Source: an uncultured Oscillibacter sp. (GTDB lineage Bacteria; Bacillota; Clostridia; Oscillospirales; Oscillospiraceae). Taken from it: 22,348 bases of DNA. The translations under genes and the position numbers were made by a program. The notes under the pieces are model-generated. The model saw only the letters and a program-made list of their open reading frames with translations. It had not been told where the DNA came from and did not search any database. How positions within the stretch are numbered: the first letter of the stretch is position 1; the number at the start of each line of letters is the position of its first letter. Location: contig CAMXNV010000010.1 in NCBI GenBank assembly GCA_947245315.1, positions 1 to 22,348 of the forward strand, given 5' to 3'. Below are positions 13,648 to 21,080 of this stretch, piece after piece.

Positions 13648-14252
13648 GGCTTCTCCCCCAGGGCCTGGCGGAGATAGGGATTGTACCTCCGCTCGGCCGC
13701 CAGGGTACTGGGCTCCATGTGGCCGGGCAGGACTTGCAGGTCCCCCTCCAGCTCTCCCAAGCGCCGGAGGGAGGCCAGCATCTTCGGAACGCTCCCCCCG
13801 GGGAAGTCCGTCCGGCCGCAGGACCCGGCAAAGAGGGTGTCCCCGCAGAACAGCAGGTCCCCGCAGCGAAGGGTGACGCTCCCCTCAGAGTGGCCGGGGG
13901 TGTAAAGGACTTCCACCTTCGTGTCTCCCAGGGGGAGTTCGTCCCCCTCACCGTAAAACTTCACCTCGGAGACCTGGGTCCCCAGGGGAAAGAGGTTTGG
14001 GTCCACCCCCTGAAAGTCCGCCCGGTGGATGTAGAGGGCGGCCTCCGGATGGGCCTTTTGCAGCGCGGCGGCGGCGCCGGTGTGGTCGTAGTGGCCATGG
14101 GTCAGCAGGATATAGCGGAGCTCCGCCCCCTCCAGGGCCCTCTCGACGGCGGGGGCGTCCCCGCCGGGGTCGATCACCGCCGCCTGTTTTTCCGTCTCCA
14201 GCACATAGCAGTTGGTCCCCAGGGGGCCCACTTGCAGCATTTTCACGTTCAT
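13644..14252 (-). CDS. MBL-fold hydrolase, glyoxalase II-like
   Basis: A 202-residue metallo-beta-lactamase-fold hydrolase. All metal ligands are present: HGHYDH (H52, H54, D56, H57), PGH (H121), GDTLF (D138) and PGH (H178), an arrangement that binds two metal ions. Small proteins of this type resemble hydroxyacylglutathione hydrolase but lack its C-terminal substrate domain, so the true thioester or other substrate is unknown. The N-terminus MNVKMLQVGPLGTNCYVLE is typical. The ATG at 14252 follows GAGGAGGAG. The frame runs open to 14423, but that part lies over the next gene. Its stop overlaps the hemZ start, and the dtd-hydrolase-hemZ order is a recurrent Clostridia arrangement. Confidence 0.92.
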   Translation of the reverse strand: MNVKMLQVGPLGTNCYVLETEKQAAVIDPGGDAPAVERALEGAELRYILLTHGHYDHTGAAAALQKAHPEAALYIHRADFQGVDPNLFPLGTQVSEVKFYGEGDELPLGDTKVEVLYTPGHSEGSVTLRCGDLLFCGDTLFAGSCGRTDFPGGSVPKMLASLRRLGELEGDLQVLPGHMEPSTLAAERRYNPYLRQALGEKP

Positions 14253-14265
14253 CTCGGTCTCCTCC

Positions 14266-14682
14266 TCAGGGAAGCATGTCGGACTGGTCCTCAAAGCTGG
14301 TGAGGTCCACCTGGTACTGGTTGTACACCCGGTCGAAATACCGGACAACCTCCTCCACCTGAGGGACGCACCGCTCCCACATCTGGTTGTGCTCCGGCGC
14401 GGACCAGCCCACGCCCACCACATATTGCCCCTGGCTGGGCCCTGCCTTGGCTAAGGCGCTCTGGATGTACCAGTACGCCTTCGGGTTCTTCGGGTCCTTC
14501 TGCTCCAGGATCAAAAAGCTGTCTGTCTCCTCCAGGTTGAGCGCCCGTAGCTCCGAGGCAATCAAGTCCCAACTGACCTGCCCGCTGGGATAGCCGGACA
14601 GGTTCAGCGTCCAGGGCCAGTCCCGGCGGGGCTGAGCGCCCGGCGGCGGGCTCTTTTTAAAAAGCTTCGAAAACAGTCCCAT
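14266..14682 (-). CDS. Hypothetical protein, 138 residues
   Basis: I do not recognise this family. The N-terminus MGLFSKLFKKSPPPG is short, basic and amphipathic, as in proteins that touch the membrane, and leads into a Pro-rich linker. The rest looks like one globular alpha/beta domain: WTLNLSGYP, a helix around SWDLIASELRALNLEE, a strand SFLILEQ, then AYWYIQSALA, QYVVGVGW, and a helix with many Trp/Tyr/Phe residues (VEEVVRYFDRVYNQYQVDL). There is no signal peptide and no obvious catalytic motif. The ATG at 14682 is preceded by a GGGGG stretch. A GTG at 14694 would add four residues. It lies between dtd (24 bp) and the MBL hydrolase (13 bp), so it is clearly inside the operon. Confidence 0.8.
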   Translation of the reverse strand: MGLFSKLFKKSPPPGAQPRRDWPWTLNLSGYPSGQVSWDLIASELRALNLEETDSFLILEQKDPKNPKAYWYIQSALAKAGPSQGQYVVGVGWSAPEHNQMWERCVPQVEEVVRYFDRVYNQYQVDLTSFEDQSDMLP

Positions 14683-14706
14683 GGAAACGTCCACCCCCTT
14701 CGCCCG

Positions 14707-15150
14707 TCAGGGCTTCTCCGTGTCAAACAAAATGGTCACCGGCCCGTCGTTCAGGGACTCCACTCCCATCTCCGCGCCGAACTCGCCGTGCTCCACTTCA
14801 AAGCCCCGCTCTCGGCAACGGGCCATAAACTTCTCATACAGGGGCACCGCCAGATCCGGCTTCGCCGCGCCGGAGAAGCCGGGACGGCGGGAGGAGGTAT
14901 CGGCAAAGAGAGTGAACTGGGAGATCACCAGCAGGCTTCCCCCCGCCTGTTCCAGGCTGAGGTTCATCTTTCCGTTCTCGTCTTCAAACACCCGGAGGTT
15001 GCAAATCTTGTCCGCCAGCTTTACGGCGGTCTCCTCGGTGTCGTTTGGGCCGACGCCCAGGAGGACCAGATAGCCCTTCCCGATCTGTCCCGTGACCGTT
15101 CCCTCGATGGTAACCGAGGCGTGCTTCACCCGTGTAACAACCGCCCGCAT
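14707..15150 (-). CDS. dtd: D-aminoacyl-tRNA deacylase
   Basis: A 147-residue DTD, a homodimer that hydrolyses D-amino acids and mischarged glycine from tRNA, a proofreading step outside the ribosome. Family signatures are intact: MRAVVTRVKHASVTIEGTV at the start, GYLVLLGVGPND near 26-37, the active-site SQFTLFADT (about 77-85) and the second element NDGPVTI (about 134-140), which carries the Gly-Pro pair that rejects L-aminoacyl-tRNA. Length is standard. The ATG at 15150 follows GGGAGAA. rel-dtd adjacency is conserved across Firmicutes. Here the two are separated by 375 bp, so dtd probably starts its own transcript. Confidence 0.96.
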   Translation of the reverse strand: MRAVVTRVKHASVTIEGTVTGQIGKGYLVLLGVGPNDTEETAVKLADKICNLRVFEDENGKMNLSLEQAGGSLLVISQFTLFADTSSRRPGFSGAAKPDLAVPLYEKFMARCRERGFEVEHGEFGAEMGVESLNDGPVTILFDTEKP

Positions 15151-15168
15151 AATCCATTCTCCCTTTCA

Positions 15169-15198
15169 AGTCTATCGTTCAAAAGATGTCCAAATCAA
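15169..15198 (-). promoter_or_regulatory. Weak candidate promoter for dtd
   Basis: Minus strand TTGATT (15193-15198), 18-bp spacer, TAGACT (15169-15174). Each box is 4/6 to consensus and the stretch is AT-rich compared with its surroundings. Spacing to the dtd ATG is about 18 bp from the -10 box, which would leave a very short leader. Included because the long gap after rel makes an internal start likely. Confidence 0.25.
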
Positions 15199-15229
15199 TG
15201 CTTTTCCACAAAATTTTTCCACCCGCACT

Positions 15230-15262
15230 CCCGCGCCCATCCCGCGCCCATCCCGCGCCCAT
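15230..15262. repeat. Three exact 11-bp tandem repeats
   Basis: CCCGCGCCCAT repeated three times without change, flanked by related C-rich sequence. It lies between dtd and the structured element. No function is apparent; copy number is likely to vary by slippage. Confidence 0.85.
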
Positions 15263-15309
15263 CCCCCGTCCTTCGTCTCCCGTCCCCCCGCAGGGGAGGG
15301 GGAATGCTC

Positions 15310-15335
15310 AAGGGGGGACGCCAGTCCCCTCTTGA
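15310..15335. other. Small hairpin before the structured element
   Basis: CAAGGGGGGAC / GTCCCCTCTTG around GCCA, with one unmatched base. No U-tract. It lies between the tandem repeat and the 184-nt folded element, and fills the rest of the gap between dtd and rel. Nothing coding is seen in 15151-15525. Confidence 0.45.
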
Positions 15336-15340
15336 AGGGA

Positions 15341-15524
15341 GGCGGAAGGAATGGAGCGTGTGGAGTCGTCGCCTATTTCGGGGCCCCCGCGAAAACCCAG
15401 CGAAGCGGTTTTCGTGGGGGGAGGAGGAACAAACGAAACGGAATGAAACCTGCCCGTAGGGCGGGATTCATGGAGTGCAGTTTGTTTCGACGAGGCGACG
15501 GAACGGAGCGGAATTTCTTCCGCC
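15341..15524. other. 184-nt strongly folded element directly after rel
   Basis: Nested complementary pairs give a branched fold: P1 GGCGGAAG (15341-15348) with CTTCCGCC (15517-15524); P2 CGTCGCCT (15367-15374) with AGGCGACG (15493-15500); then two arms. Arm one is CCCCCGCGAAAACC / GGTTTTCGTGGGGG (15384-15397, 15407-15420). Arm two stacks AACAAAC / GTTTGTT, ATGAA / TTCAT and CCTGCCC / GGGCGGG around GTA. The outer end touches the rel stop codon (15526-15528). It may be the 3' untranslated region of rel, a stand-alone RNA, or a dispersed repeat; strand is undetermined. Confidence 0.5.
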
Positions 15525-15525
15525 G

Positions 15526-17718
15526 TCATCCTGCCGGCCGCGTCACTTGCAGCACTCCCGAAATCTGGTTCAGCTTGTTCATGATGGCCTTCATCTGGGC
15601 CCCGTCCCGGACCCGAATCTCCAGGCGGATGACGGCAAAGCCGTCCTCCGTGCTCCGGGAGTTCAGGCCCGAGACAAAGGTGTTGGTGCTGGACAGAGCC
15701 GTGGAAATATCCAGAATCAGGTTCATCCGGTCCTTGCACACCACATCGATGGTGGTGGGGTAGCTCTCATTGGTGTCGCTGCCCCAGGTGACCTTCAGCC
15801 AGCGGCCCTCCTGGGCCGCCCGGCGCTCCGGCGCGGCGTTGGGGCAGTCCGCCCGGTGGACGGACACGCCGTAGCCCCGGGTGATGAAGCCCACGATCTC
15901 GTCCCCCGGCACCGGAGTGCAGCAGCGGGAGAACTTCACCAGGCAGTTGTCCAGGCCCTCCACGATGATGCCCTGCTCGCTCTTGCTCACCGGCCTGGGG
16001 GGCACGGGGATGGGGGCCTCCTCGGGCTTGAGGGTCAGCTCCTCCGCCTGGTGCTGCCGGTTTAGCCGCAGCAGCTCCCCCTTCATCCGGCTGACGGCCT
16101 TCTGGGCGGTGAAGCCGCCGTAGCCGATGGCGGCGTACATCTCCTCCAGGCTGCCGTAGGTCACCTTTTTCAAAAGCAAAGGCAGGTTCTCCGGGTCCGT
16201 CACGTCCCTCATGGAGAGGCCCGCGTGCTTGAGCTCCTGCTCAAAGGAGGAGCGCCCCCCGGCGATGTTCTCCTCCCGCTTCTCCTTCTTGAACCACTGG
16301 CGGATCTTGCTCCGGGCCTCGCTGCTCTTGGCGATCTTCATCCAGTCCCGGCTGGGGCCCTTGGCGGCCTTGGAGGTCATGATCTCCACAATGTCCCCGT
16401 TTTTCAGGACGTGGTCGAAGGTGACAATCCGGTTGTTCACCTTGGCCCCCACCATGCTGTTTCCCACGGCGGAGTGGATGGCATAGGCAAAGTCGATGGG
16501 CGTGGCCCCGGCGGGGAGGTTCTGCACGTCCCCGTTGGGGGTGAAGACGAAGACCTGGTCGGCGAACATGTCCACCTTCAGCGAGTGGATGTACTCCTCC
16601 GCGTCGGCCCCCTCCTGGTTCTCCAGCAGGCGGCGGACCCACTCGTACTTCCCCTCGGTGCCCGCCCCCTGGCCGTGCTGCTTGTACTTCCAGTGGGCCG
16701 CCACGCCGTACTCGGCGATCTCGTGCATCTTATAGGTGCGAATCTGCACCTCGAAGGGCAGGCCGTCGGGGCCCATCACCGTGGTGTGGAGGGACTGGTA
16801 GCCGTTGGGCTTCTCGGTGCCGATATAGTCCTTGAAGCGGCCCGGAATGGGCTTGTAAATGTCGTGGATGACCCCCAGGACGTTGTAGCAGTCCCCCACC
16901 GTGTCCACCAGGACGCGGAAGGCGAAGAGATCGAAAATCTCATCCAGGGACTTCTGCTGGCTGAACATCTTCCGGTAGATGGAATAGGGGTGCTTGATGC
17001 GGCCGTAGACCATGTGGCGGATGCCCAGCTCGTTGAGCCGGTCGTCCATCTGGGTCTGGGTCCGGAGGAGGAAGGCGTCGTACTCCTCCTTCTTGGCGTC
17101 CAGCCGGGTGATGATCTCGTCGTAGCCCACCGGGTCCAGGTACTTGAGGGACAGGTCCTCCAGCTCCCACTTGATGCGCTGCATCCCCAGGCGGTGGGAG
17201 ATGGGGGCGTAGATCTCCATGGTCTCCAGGGACTTCTGCTTCTGCTTCTCCGGGGACTGGTACTCCATGGTCCGCATGTTGTGGAGCCGGTCGGAGACCT
17301 TGATGAGGATCACCCGGATGTCCTTGCTCATGGCGATGAGCATCTTCCGCAGGTTCTCCATCTGCTCGTCTTCCTTGGTGGCGTACTGGATGCGGGTCAG
17401 CTTGCTGACCCCCTCCACCAGGTCGGCGATGGTGGGGGAGAACAGCCGGGCCACGTCCTCATGGGTGGCGGGGGTGTCCTCAATGACGTCGTGGAGCAGG
17501 GCCGCCTCGATGGACTCCGAGTCCAGCTTCAGCTCCTCCGCCACGATCTGGGCCACGGCCAGGGGGTGGATGATATAGGGCTCCCCGCTCTTGCGCTTCT
17601 GCCCCGCGTGGCAGCGGTCCGCGTATTCAAAGGCGGAGCGGATATGGTCAAAGTCGGCGGCGGGATTGTAGCCGCGGACGGTTTTCTCCAACAGCTCGTA
17701 CTGTTCCTGTACGGTCAT
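15526..17718 (-). CDS. relA: Bifunctional (p)ppGpp synthetase/hydrolase Rel
   Basis: A 730-residue long RSH enzyme that makes and destroys the stringent-response alarmone (p)ppGpp on starved ribosomes. HD hydrolase domain, about 25-180: H51, H76/D77 (LLHDVIEDT) and D143 (VSDRLHN) are all present, so hydrolysis should work. Synthetase domain, about 220-345: D263 (IFDLFAFRVLVD), RFKDYIGTEKPNGYQSLHTT at 294-313, and E323 (PFEVQIRT) are intact. TGS domain about 388-450 (VFTPNGD, ATPIDFAYAIH). The Cys/zinc region about 575-628 has CC at 599-600, H621 and C625. ACT domain about 655-730. Length is normal. The ATG is one base after the recJ stop, with AAGGAGGCG inside recJ, so the two are translationally coupled. 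The usual apt gene between them is missing. Confidence 0.97.
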   Translation of the reverse strand: MTVQEQYELLEKTVRGYNPAADFDHIRSAFEYADRCHAGQKRKSGEPYIIHPLAVAQIVAEELKLDSESIEAALLHDVIEDTPATHEDVARLFSPTIADLVEGVSKLTRIQYATKEDEQMENLRKMLIAMSKDIRVILIKVSDRLHNMRTMEYQSPEKQKQKSLETMEIYAPISHRLGMQRIKWELEDLSLKYLDPVGYDEIITRLDAKKEEYDAFLLRTQTQMDDRLNELGIRHMVYGRIKHPYSIYRKMFSQQKSLDEIFDLFAFRVLVDTVGDCYNVLGVIHDIYKPIPGRFKDYIGTEKPNGYQSLHTTVMGPDGLPFEVQIRTYKMHEIAEYGVAAHWKYKQHGQGAGTEGKYEWVRRLLENQEGADAEEYIHSLKVDMFADQVFVFTPNGDVQNLPAGATPIDFAYAIHSAVGNSMVGAKVNNRIVTFDHVLKNGDIVEIMTSKAAKGPSRDWMKIAKSSEARSKIRQWFKKEKREENIAGGRSSFEQELKHAGLSMRDVTDPENLPLLLKKVTYGSLEEMYAAIGYGGFTAQKAVSRMKGELLRLNRQHQAEELTLKPEEAPIPVPPRPVSKSEQGIIVEGLDNCLVKFSRCCTPVPGDEIVGFITRGYGVSVHRADCPNAAPERRAAQEGRWLKVTWGSDTNESYPTTIDVVCKDRMNLILDISTALSSTNTFVSGLNSRSTEDGFAVIRLEIRVRDGAQMKAIMNKLNQISGVLQVTRPAG

Positions 17719-17719
17719 G

Positions 17720-19798
17720 TCAGTTCGCCTCCTTGTCTTGCAGGCGGAGCAGGTAGGGGCAGGCCTCCCAGCCGGCCCCCTCCGGGTCCCCCGTCAGATA
17801 CATCACCAGCCAGTCCCCCTCCCGGGTCAGGGAGACCAGGCCCCGCTCCTGGAACACCGCCAGGGCCAGGTAGGTCCGGAGGAAGCTCTCGCTCCCCCCC
17901 ATATATCCGGCGATCCTCCGCAGGAAGGGCAGGCGCTCCTCCCGGACCTTCCCCTGGCGGAGGAAGCCCCTCAGGGCGGCCCAGCACTCCTGGAGCTGGC
18001 TGGGGCTGGCCTTCAGGCGGGCCAGCTCCTGGCGGGTCAGGGGCTCCCGGCGCACCAGGCGGCCCACCAGGGCCAGGGCCGCCGCCTCGCTGCGGCTGGG
18101 GCTCAGGGAGGGGCGGACGTCCACCAGCTGCAATTGCAGGGTGGTGCTGCCCCGGAAGGTGTTGGCCTGGAGGTAAAAGGCGGCGTCCACCCGGCTGCCC
18201 GGCGCGATGCCGCACTCCTCCTCCGTCACGGAGAAGAAGATGGCGTCAAAGCGGCAGACGCCCTTGCTGAGGCGGAGCTTTAAGTGCTTCCCCTGGCCCA
18301 CGGGCTGCACGGCCTCCGCCGTGGCCCCTAAAAGGGCGAAGACGGGCCGGGGGTTCCCCGCGCCGTAGGGCTCCAGCTGCTCCAGCTGCTCCGCCTGCTC
18401 CAGGGTCAGCTCGCCGGGGGCGGCCACCGCCGCGTCCACCTCCAGGGAGCTCACCGGCGGCTCCCCCCCGGTGGCGGAGCGGACGCAGCGGTTCATCCGG
18501 GTCCGGAAGTCGGCGATGTTCTTCTCCGGTATGGTAAAGCCGGCGGCCAGCTCGTGCCCGCCGAAGCCGTCCAGCAGGTCCGCGCAGGACTCCAGGGCGG
18601 CGAAGAGGTTGAAGCCCCCGTAGGACCGGCAGGAGCCCCGGCCCGTGCCGTCCTTCAAGTGGATCATGAAGCTGGGGCAGGAGTACTTCTCGCTGAGGCG
18701 GGAGGCCACGATGCCCACCACCCCCTGGTGCCAGTCCTCGCTGGAGAGAACCAGGGCGCTGCGCTCCTCCTGGCGGAGGGTGCGGATCTGCTCCACCGCG
18801 TCGGCGCAGATGTCCTGCTCCACGGCCTGGCGCTGGCGGTTCAGCTCGCAGAGCGCCCGGGCCAGCTCCTCCGCCCGGGCGGGGTCCCCGGTCTCCAGCA
18901 GGTCCGCCGCCAGGTCCGCCGCCCCCATGCGCCCGGCGGCGTTGATCCGGGGGGAGAGGACGAAGCCGATCTGGATGGAGGTGACGGGCTTGCCCTCCAG
19001 CCCCACCTCCCGCAGCAGGGCGCGGATGCCCAGGAAGTCCGTGTGGGGCAGGGCCTCCAGCCCGCAGGAGACGATGGCCCGGTTCTCCCCCTCCATGCGC
19101 ATGACGTCGGCCACGGTGCCGATGGCGGCCAGGGTGCAGTACCGGGCAAAGAGGGCGTCCTCCCGGCTCTCGCCCCCCAGGGCCAGCACCAGCTTCAGCG
19201 CCACGCCGCAGCCTGCCAGGAACTTGAAGGGATAGGGGCAGTCGGGCCGGTGGGGGTCCACCACGGCCACGGCGCCCGGCAGGGCCTCCTTGCACTCGTG
19301 ATGGTCCGTCACCACCACGTCCATCCCCAGGGAGGACGCGAAGTCCACCTCCTCGTTCCCGGTGATGCCGCAGTCCACGGTAATCATCAGCGTGGCCCCC
19401 TGGTCCCGGAGGCTCTGGATGGCGGGCTTGGAGAGGCCGTAGCCGTCCTCAATCCGCCGGGGGATATAGCGTAGGCACTTGGCCCCGCAGCTCTTCAAAT
19501 AGTCCAGCAGCAGCACGGTGGAGGTGATGCCGTCCACGTCGTAGTCTCCGAAGACAGCGATGGTCTCCCCGTCTGAAATCGCCCTTTGGATCCGGGCCAC
19601 GGCCTTGTCCATGTCCCGCATGAGCATGGGGGAGAGCGTCAGCTTCCGGTCCCGGTCCAGGAGCTCCGCCGCCGTCTCCGGGGAGGACACCCCCCGGGCC
19701 GCCAGCACCAGGGCCAGCAGGTAGGGATACCCCGCCTCCCGCAGCTGGGAAACCGCCGCCTCCTCGGGGGCGCCGATGTTCCATTTTTTGTATTTCAC
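17720..19798 (-). CDS. recJ: Single-stranded-DNA-specific exonuclease RecJ
   Basis: A 692-residue 5'-3' single-strand DNA exonuclease used in RecF-pathway recombination, mismatch and base-excision repair. DHH phosphoesterase motifs: FGDYDVDGITST (D85, D87, D89), MITVDCGI (D142), VVTDHHE (D165, H166, H167) and VADVM (D231). DHHA1 motifs: WHQGVVGIVASRL near 356-368 and GRGSCRS at 386-392. An OB-like domain follows (about 450-570). The extra C-terminal part (about 575-692), rich in short helices, is typical of the longer Firmicutes form. The start is GTG at 19798, right after GGGAAGGGGGG, and the resulting KYKKWNI N-terminus is the family norm. It is the first gene of recJ-rel, behind a strong promoter. 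Confidence 0.95.
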   Translation of the reverse strand: MKYKKWNIGAPEEAAVSQLREAGYPYLLALVLAARGVSSPETAAELLDRDRKLTLSPMLMRDMDKAVARIQRAISDGETIAVFGDYDVDGITSTVLLLDYLKSCGAKCLRYIPRRIEDGYGLSKPAIQSLRDQGATLMITVDCGITGNEEVDFASSLGMDVVVTDHHECKEALPGAVAVVDPHRPDCPYPFKFLAGCGVALKLVLALGGESREDALFARYCTLAAIGTVADVMRMEGENRAIVSCGLEALPHTDFLGIRALLREVGLEGKPVTSIQIGFVLSPRINAAGRMGAADLAADLLETGDPARAEELARALCELNRQRQAVEQDICADAVEQIRTLRQEERSALVLSSEDWHQGVVGIVASRLSEKYSCPSFMIHLKDGTGRGSCRSYGGFNLFAALESCADLLDGFGGHELAAGFTIPEKNIADFRTRMNRCVRSATGGEPPVSSLEVDAAVAAPGELTLEQAEQLEQLEPYGAGNPRPVFALLGATAEAVQPVGQGKHLKLRLSKGVCRFDAIFFSVTEEECGIAPGSRVDAAFYLQANTFRGSTTLQLQLVDVRPSLSPSRSEAAALALVGRLVRREPLTRQELARLKASPSQLQECWAALRGFLRQGKVREERLPFLRRIAGYMGGSESFLRTYLALAVFQERGLVSLTREGDWLVMYLTGDPEGAGWEACPYLLRLQDKEAN

Positions 19799-19848
19799 GA
19801 ACCGCGCCCCCCTTCCCCGCCCGGCGGCGGGTAAAATGTAACTTGTGT

Positions 19849-19877
19849 ATTATACCAGAAAATCTCCGTCAGGTAAA
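19849..19877 (-). promoter_or_regulatory. Promoter of the recJ-rel operon
   Basis: Minus strand TTTACC (19872-19877), 17-bp spacer, consensus TATAAT (19849-19854) preceded by TGG, giving an extended -10. It is the best SigA-type promoter in the window. The leader to the recJ GTG is about 45 nt. Confidence 0.8.
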
Positions 19878-19961
19878 GGGAAATCTCCTTATTTTCCCCA
19901 GGAAAAGGTGAAGAAACGCCCCGCCGCCGGGGCGCTGCCGGAGGGAATTCACAAAATGCCC

Positions 19962-19990
19962 TTGCAGTTTTCCTCCGTTTGTGGGATAAT
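19962..19990 (+). promoter_or_regulatory. Promoter of degV
   Basis: Plus strand TTGCAG (19962-19967), 17-bp spacer, GATAAT (19985-19990) with TG at the extended -10 position. It points away from the recJ promoter, making a divergent pair about 85 bp apart. The leader of about 75 nt contains a short GGGCCCTGCGGGCC-like hairpin before the ribosome site. Confidence 0.65.
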
Positions 19991-20072
19991 GGCGGTGTTA
20001 TGTAAGTATCTGCGCCCGCCGCCTCCGCTCTCCGGGGGCCCTGCGGGCCGCGAAAAAAGGAGTTGGGAACAC

Positions 20073-20939
20073 GTGACCCCTCAAAAGATCGCGCTGCTGA
20101 CGGATTCCTGCGCGGACCTGTCCCCGGAGCTGGCAGCCGAATATCACATTTACTTGGTCCCCCTGCGGATTCTCTGCGCCGACGGGGAATACGCCGACGG
20201 CGTGAACATCCGAAACACCGACATCTACCGCCGCCTCAAGGCCGGGGAGCTGCCCCAGACCTCCCTGCCCTCGGTGGAGAGCGTGGGGGCGGTGCTCCAG
20301 GAGATCAAGGACGCGGGTTATGACGGCGTGATCGCCGTCATGCTCTCCAGCGGCCTCTCCGGCACCTACAACCTGGTCCGCCTCATCGCCGAGGAGAGCG
20401 GGGACGATTTCCCCATCCGGGTCTTCGACTCCGTCAGCGGCTCCCTGGGCCAGGGGCTGACGGTGCTCCAGCTGGCGGAGGACCTCCGGAGCGGCATGGA
20501 CTGGGAGACCCTGGTGGAGCGCCGGGCGCCGCAGCTCATCGCGGGCACCTATCCCTTCTTCTCCGTGGACACCCTGGAGTACCTGATGAAGGGCGGGCGC
20601 ATCGGCAAGGTCACCGCCACGGCGGGGACCCTGCTGCAAATCAAGCCCATCATCACCTTCGCCCCCGACGGACAGCTCCAGTCCGTGGCCAAGGTCCGGG
20701 GCCGGAACCAGGTCATCGACAAGCTGGTGTCCATGACGGCGGACCGCTGCGCCGGGCACAAAAAGTACAACCTGGCCGTGGCCAACGGCGGCGCTCCCGC
20801 CGAGATGGAGATCGTCCGGCAGAGGCTCACCGCCGCCCTGCCGGACTACGATCACATCTGGGACGGCGAAATCGACGGCACCCTCAGCGTCTACATCGGC
20901 GACGGCGTCCTGGGCGCCGCGGTGCAAGTGCTTGACTGA
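20073..20939 (+). CDS. DegV family fatty-acid-binding protein
   Basis: A 288-residue DegV/FakB-type protein. These bind one fatty acid and, with the kinase FakA, present it for phosphorylation and entry into phospholipids. Family motifs: LLTDSCADLSPELAAEY at the start, the TSLPS loop near 62-66, SSGLSGTYN near 93-101 contacting the carboxylate, FDSVSGSLGQG near 117-127, and LEYLMKGGRIG near 168-178. Length is right for the family. The start is GTG at 20073, nine bases after AAGGAG. The open frame upstream to 19845 is not family sequence and lies over the promoter. It is monocistronic, divergent from recJ, and no FakA or other DegV gene is in the window. Confidence 0.93.
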   Translation: MTPQKIALLTDSCADLSPELAAEYHIYLVPLRILCADGEYADGVNIRNTDIYRRLKAGELPQTSLPSVESVGAVLQEIKDAGYDGVIAVMLSSGLSGTYNLVRLIAEESGDDFPIRVFDSVSGSLGQGLTVLQLAEDLRSGMDWETLVERRAPQLIAGTYPFFSVDTLEYLMKGGRIGKVTATAGTLLQIKPIITFAPDGQLQSVAKVRGRNQVIDKLVSMTADRCAGHKKYNLAVANGGAPAEMEIVRQRLTAALPDYDHIWDGEIDGTLSVYIGDGVLGAAVQVLD

Positions 20940-20984
20940 CTTTTCTTGAAAGAAAAGTCAGCAAAAGAACTTTAGCTCGCTACG
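20937..20984 (+). repeat. Hairpin-plus-tail repeat, copy 3, at the degV stop
   Basis: Begins on the degV TGA: TGACTTTTCTT, GA, AAGAAAAGTCA, then GCAAAAGAACTTTAGCTCGC. Same orientation relative to degV as copy 2 has to the uridine-kinase-like gene. The stem base is TGAC/GTCA here and CTAC/GTAG in copy 2, so it stays paired although the sequence differs. Confidence 0.75.
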
Positions 20985-21038
20985 GAGTCTGGTATTTGTC
21001 CAAGCCGAAGCGACGACAACGGAGAATGGCTATAAAAT

Positions 21039-21076
21039 ACAGCTCCCGGCTTTTTCGAGGTCGGGAGCTGTTTTTA
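21039..21076. terminator. Bidirectional terminator between degV and the TPM gene
   Basis: ACAGCTCCCG (21039-21048) and CGGGAGCTGT (21062-21071) around a 13-base loop. On the + strand it runs into TTTTTAG; on the minus strand into ATTTTAT. It lies between two converging stop codons and should serve both. Confidence 0.85.
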
Positions 21077-21080
21077 GTTT

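Noticed and set aside
15354..15763. Small + strand frames near the rel 3' end
   Set aside because: They cross the folded element and then antisense rel sequence; nothing supports translation.
16225..18270. 681-codon + strand frame over rel and recJ
   Set aside because: Complement of rel and recJ coding sequence; the protein is repetitive Val/Leu/His/Gly and ends in Pro/Arg runs.
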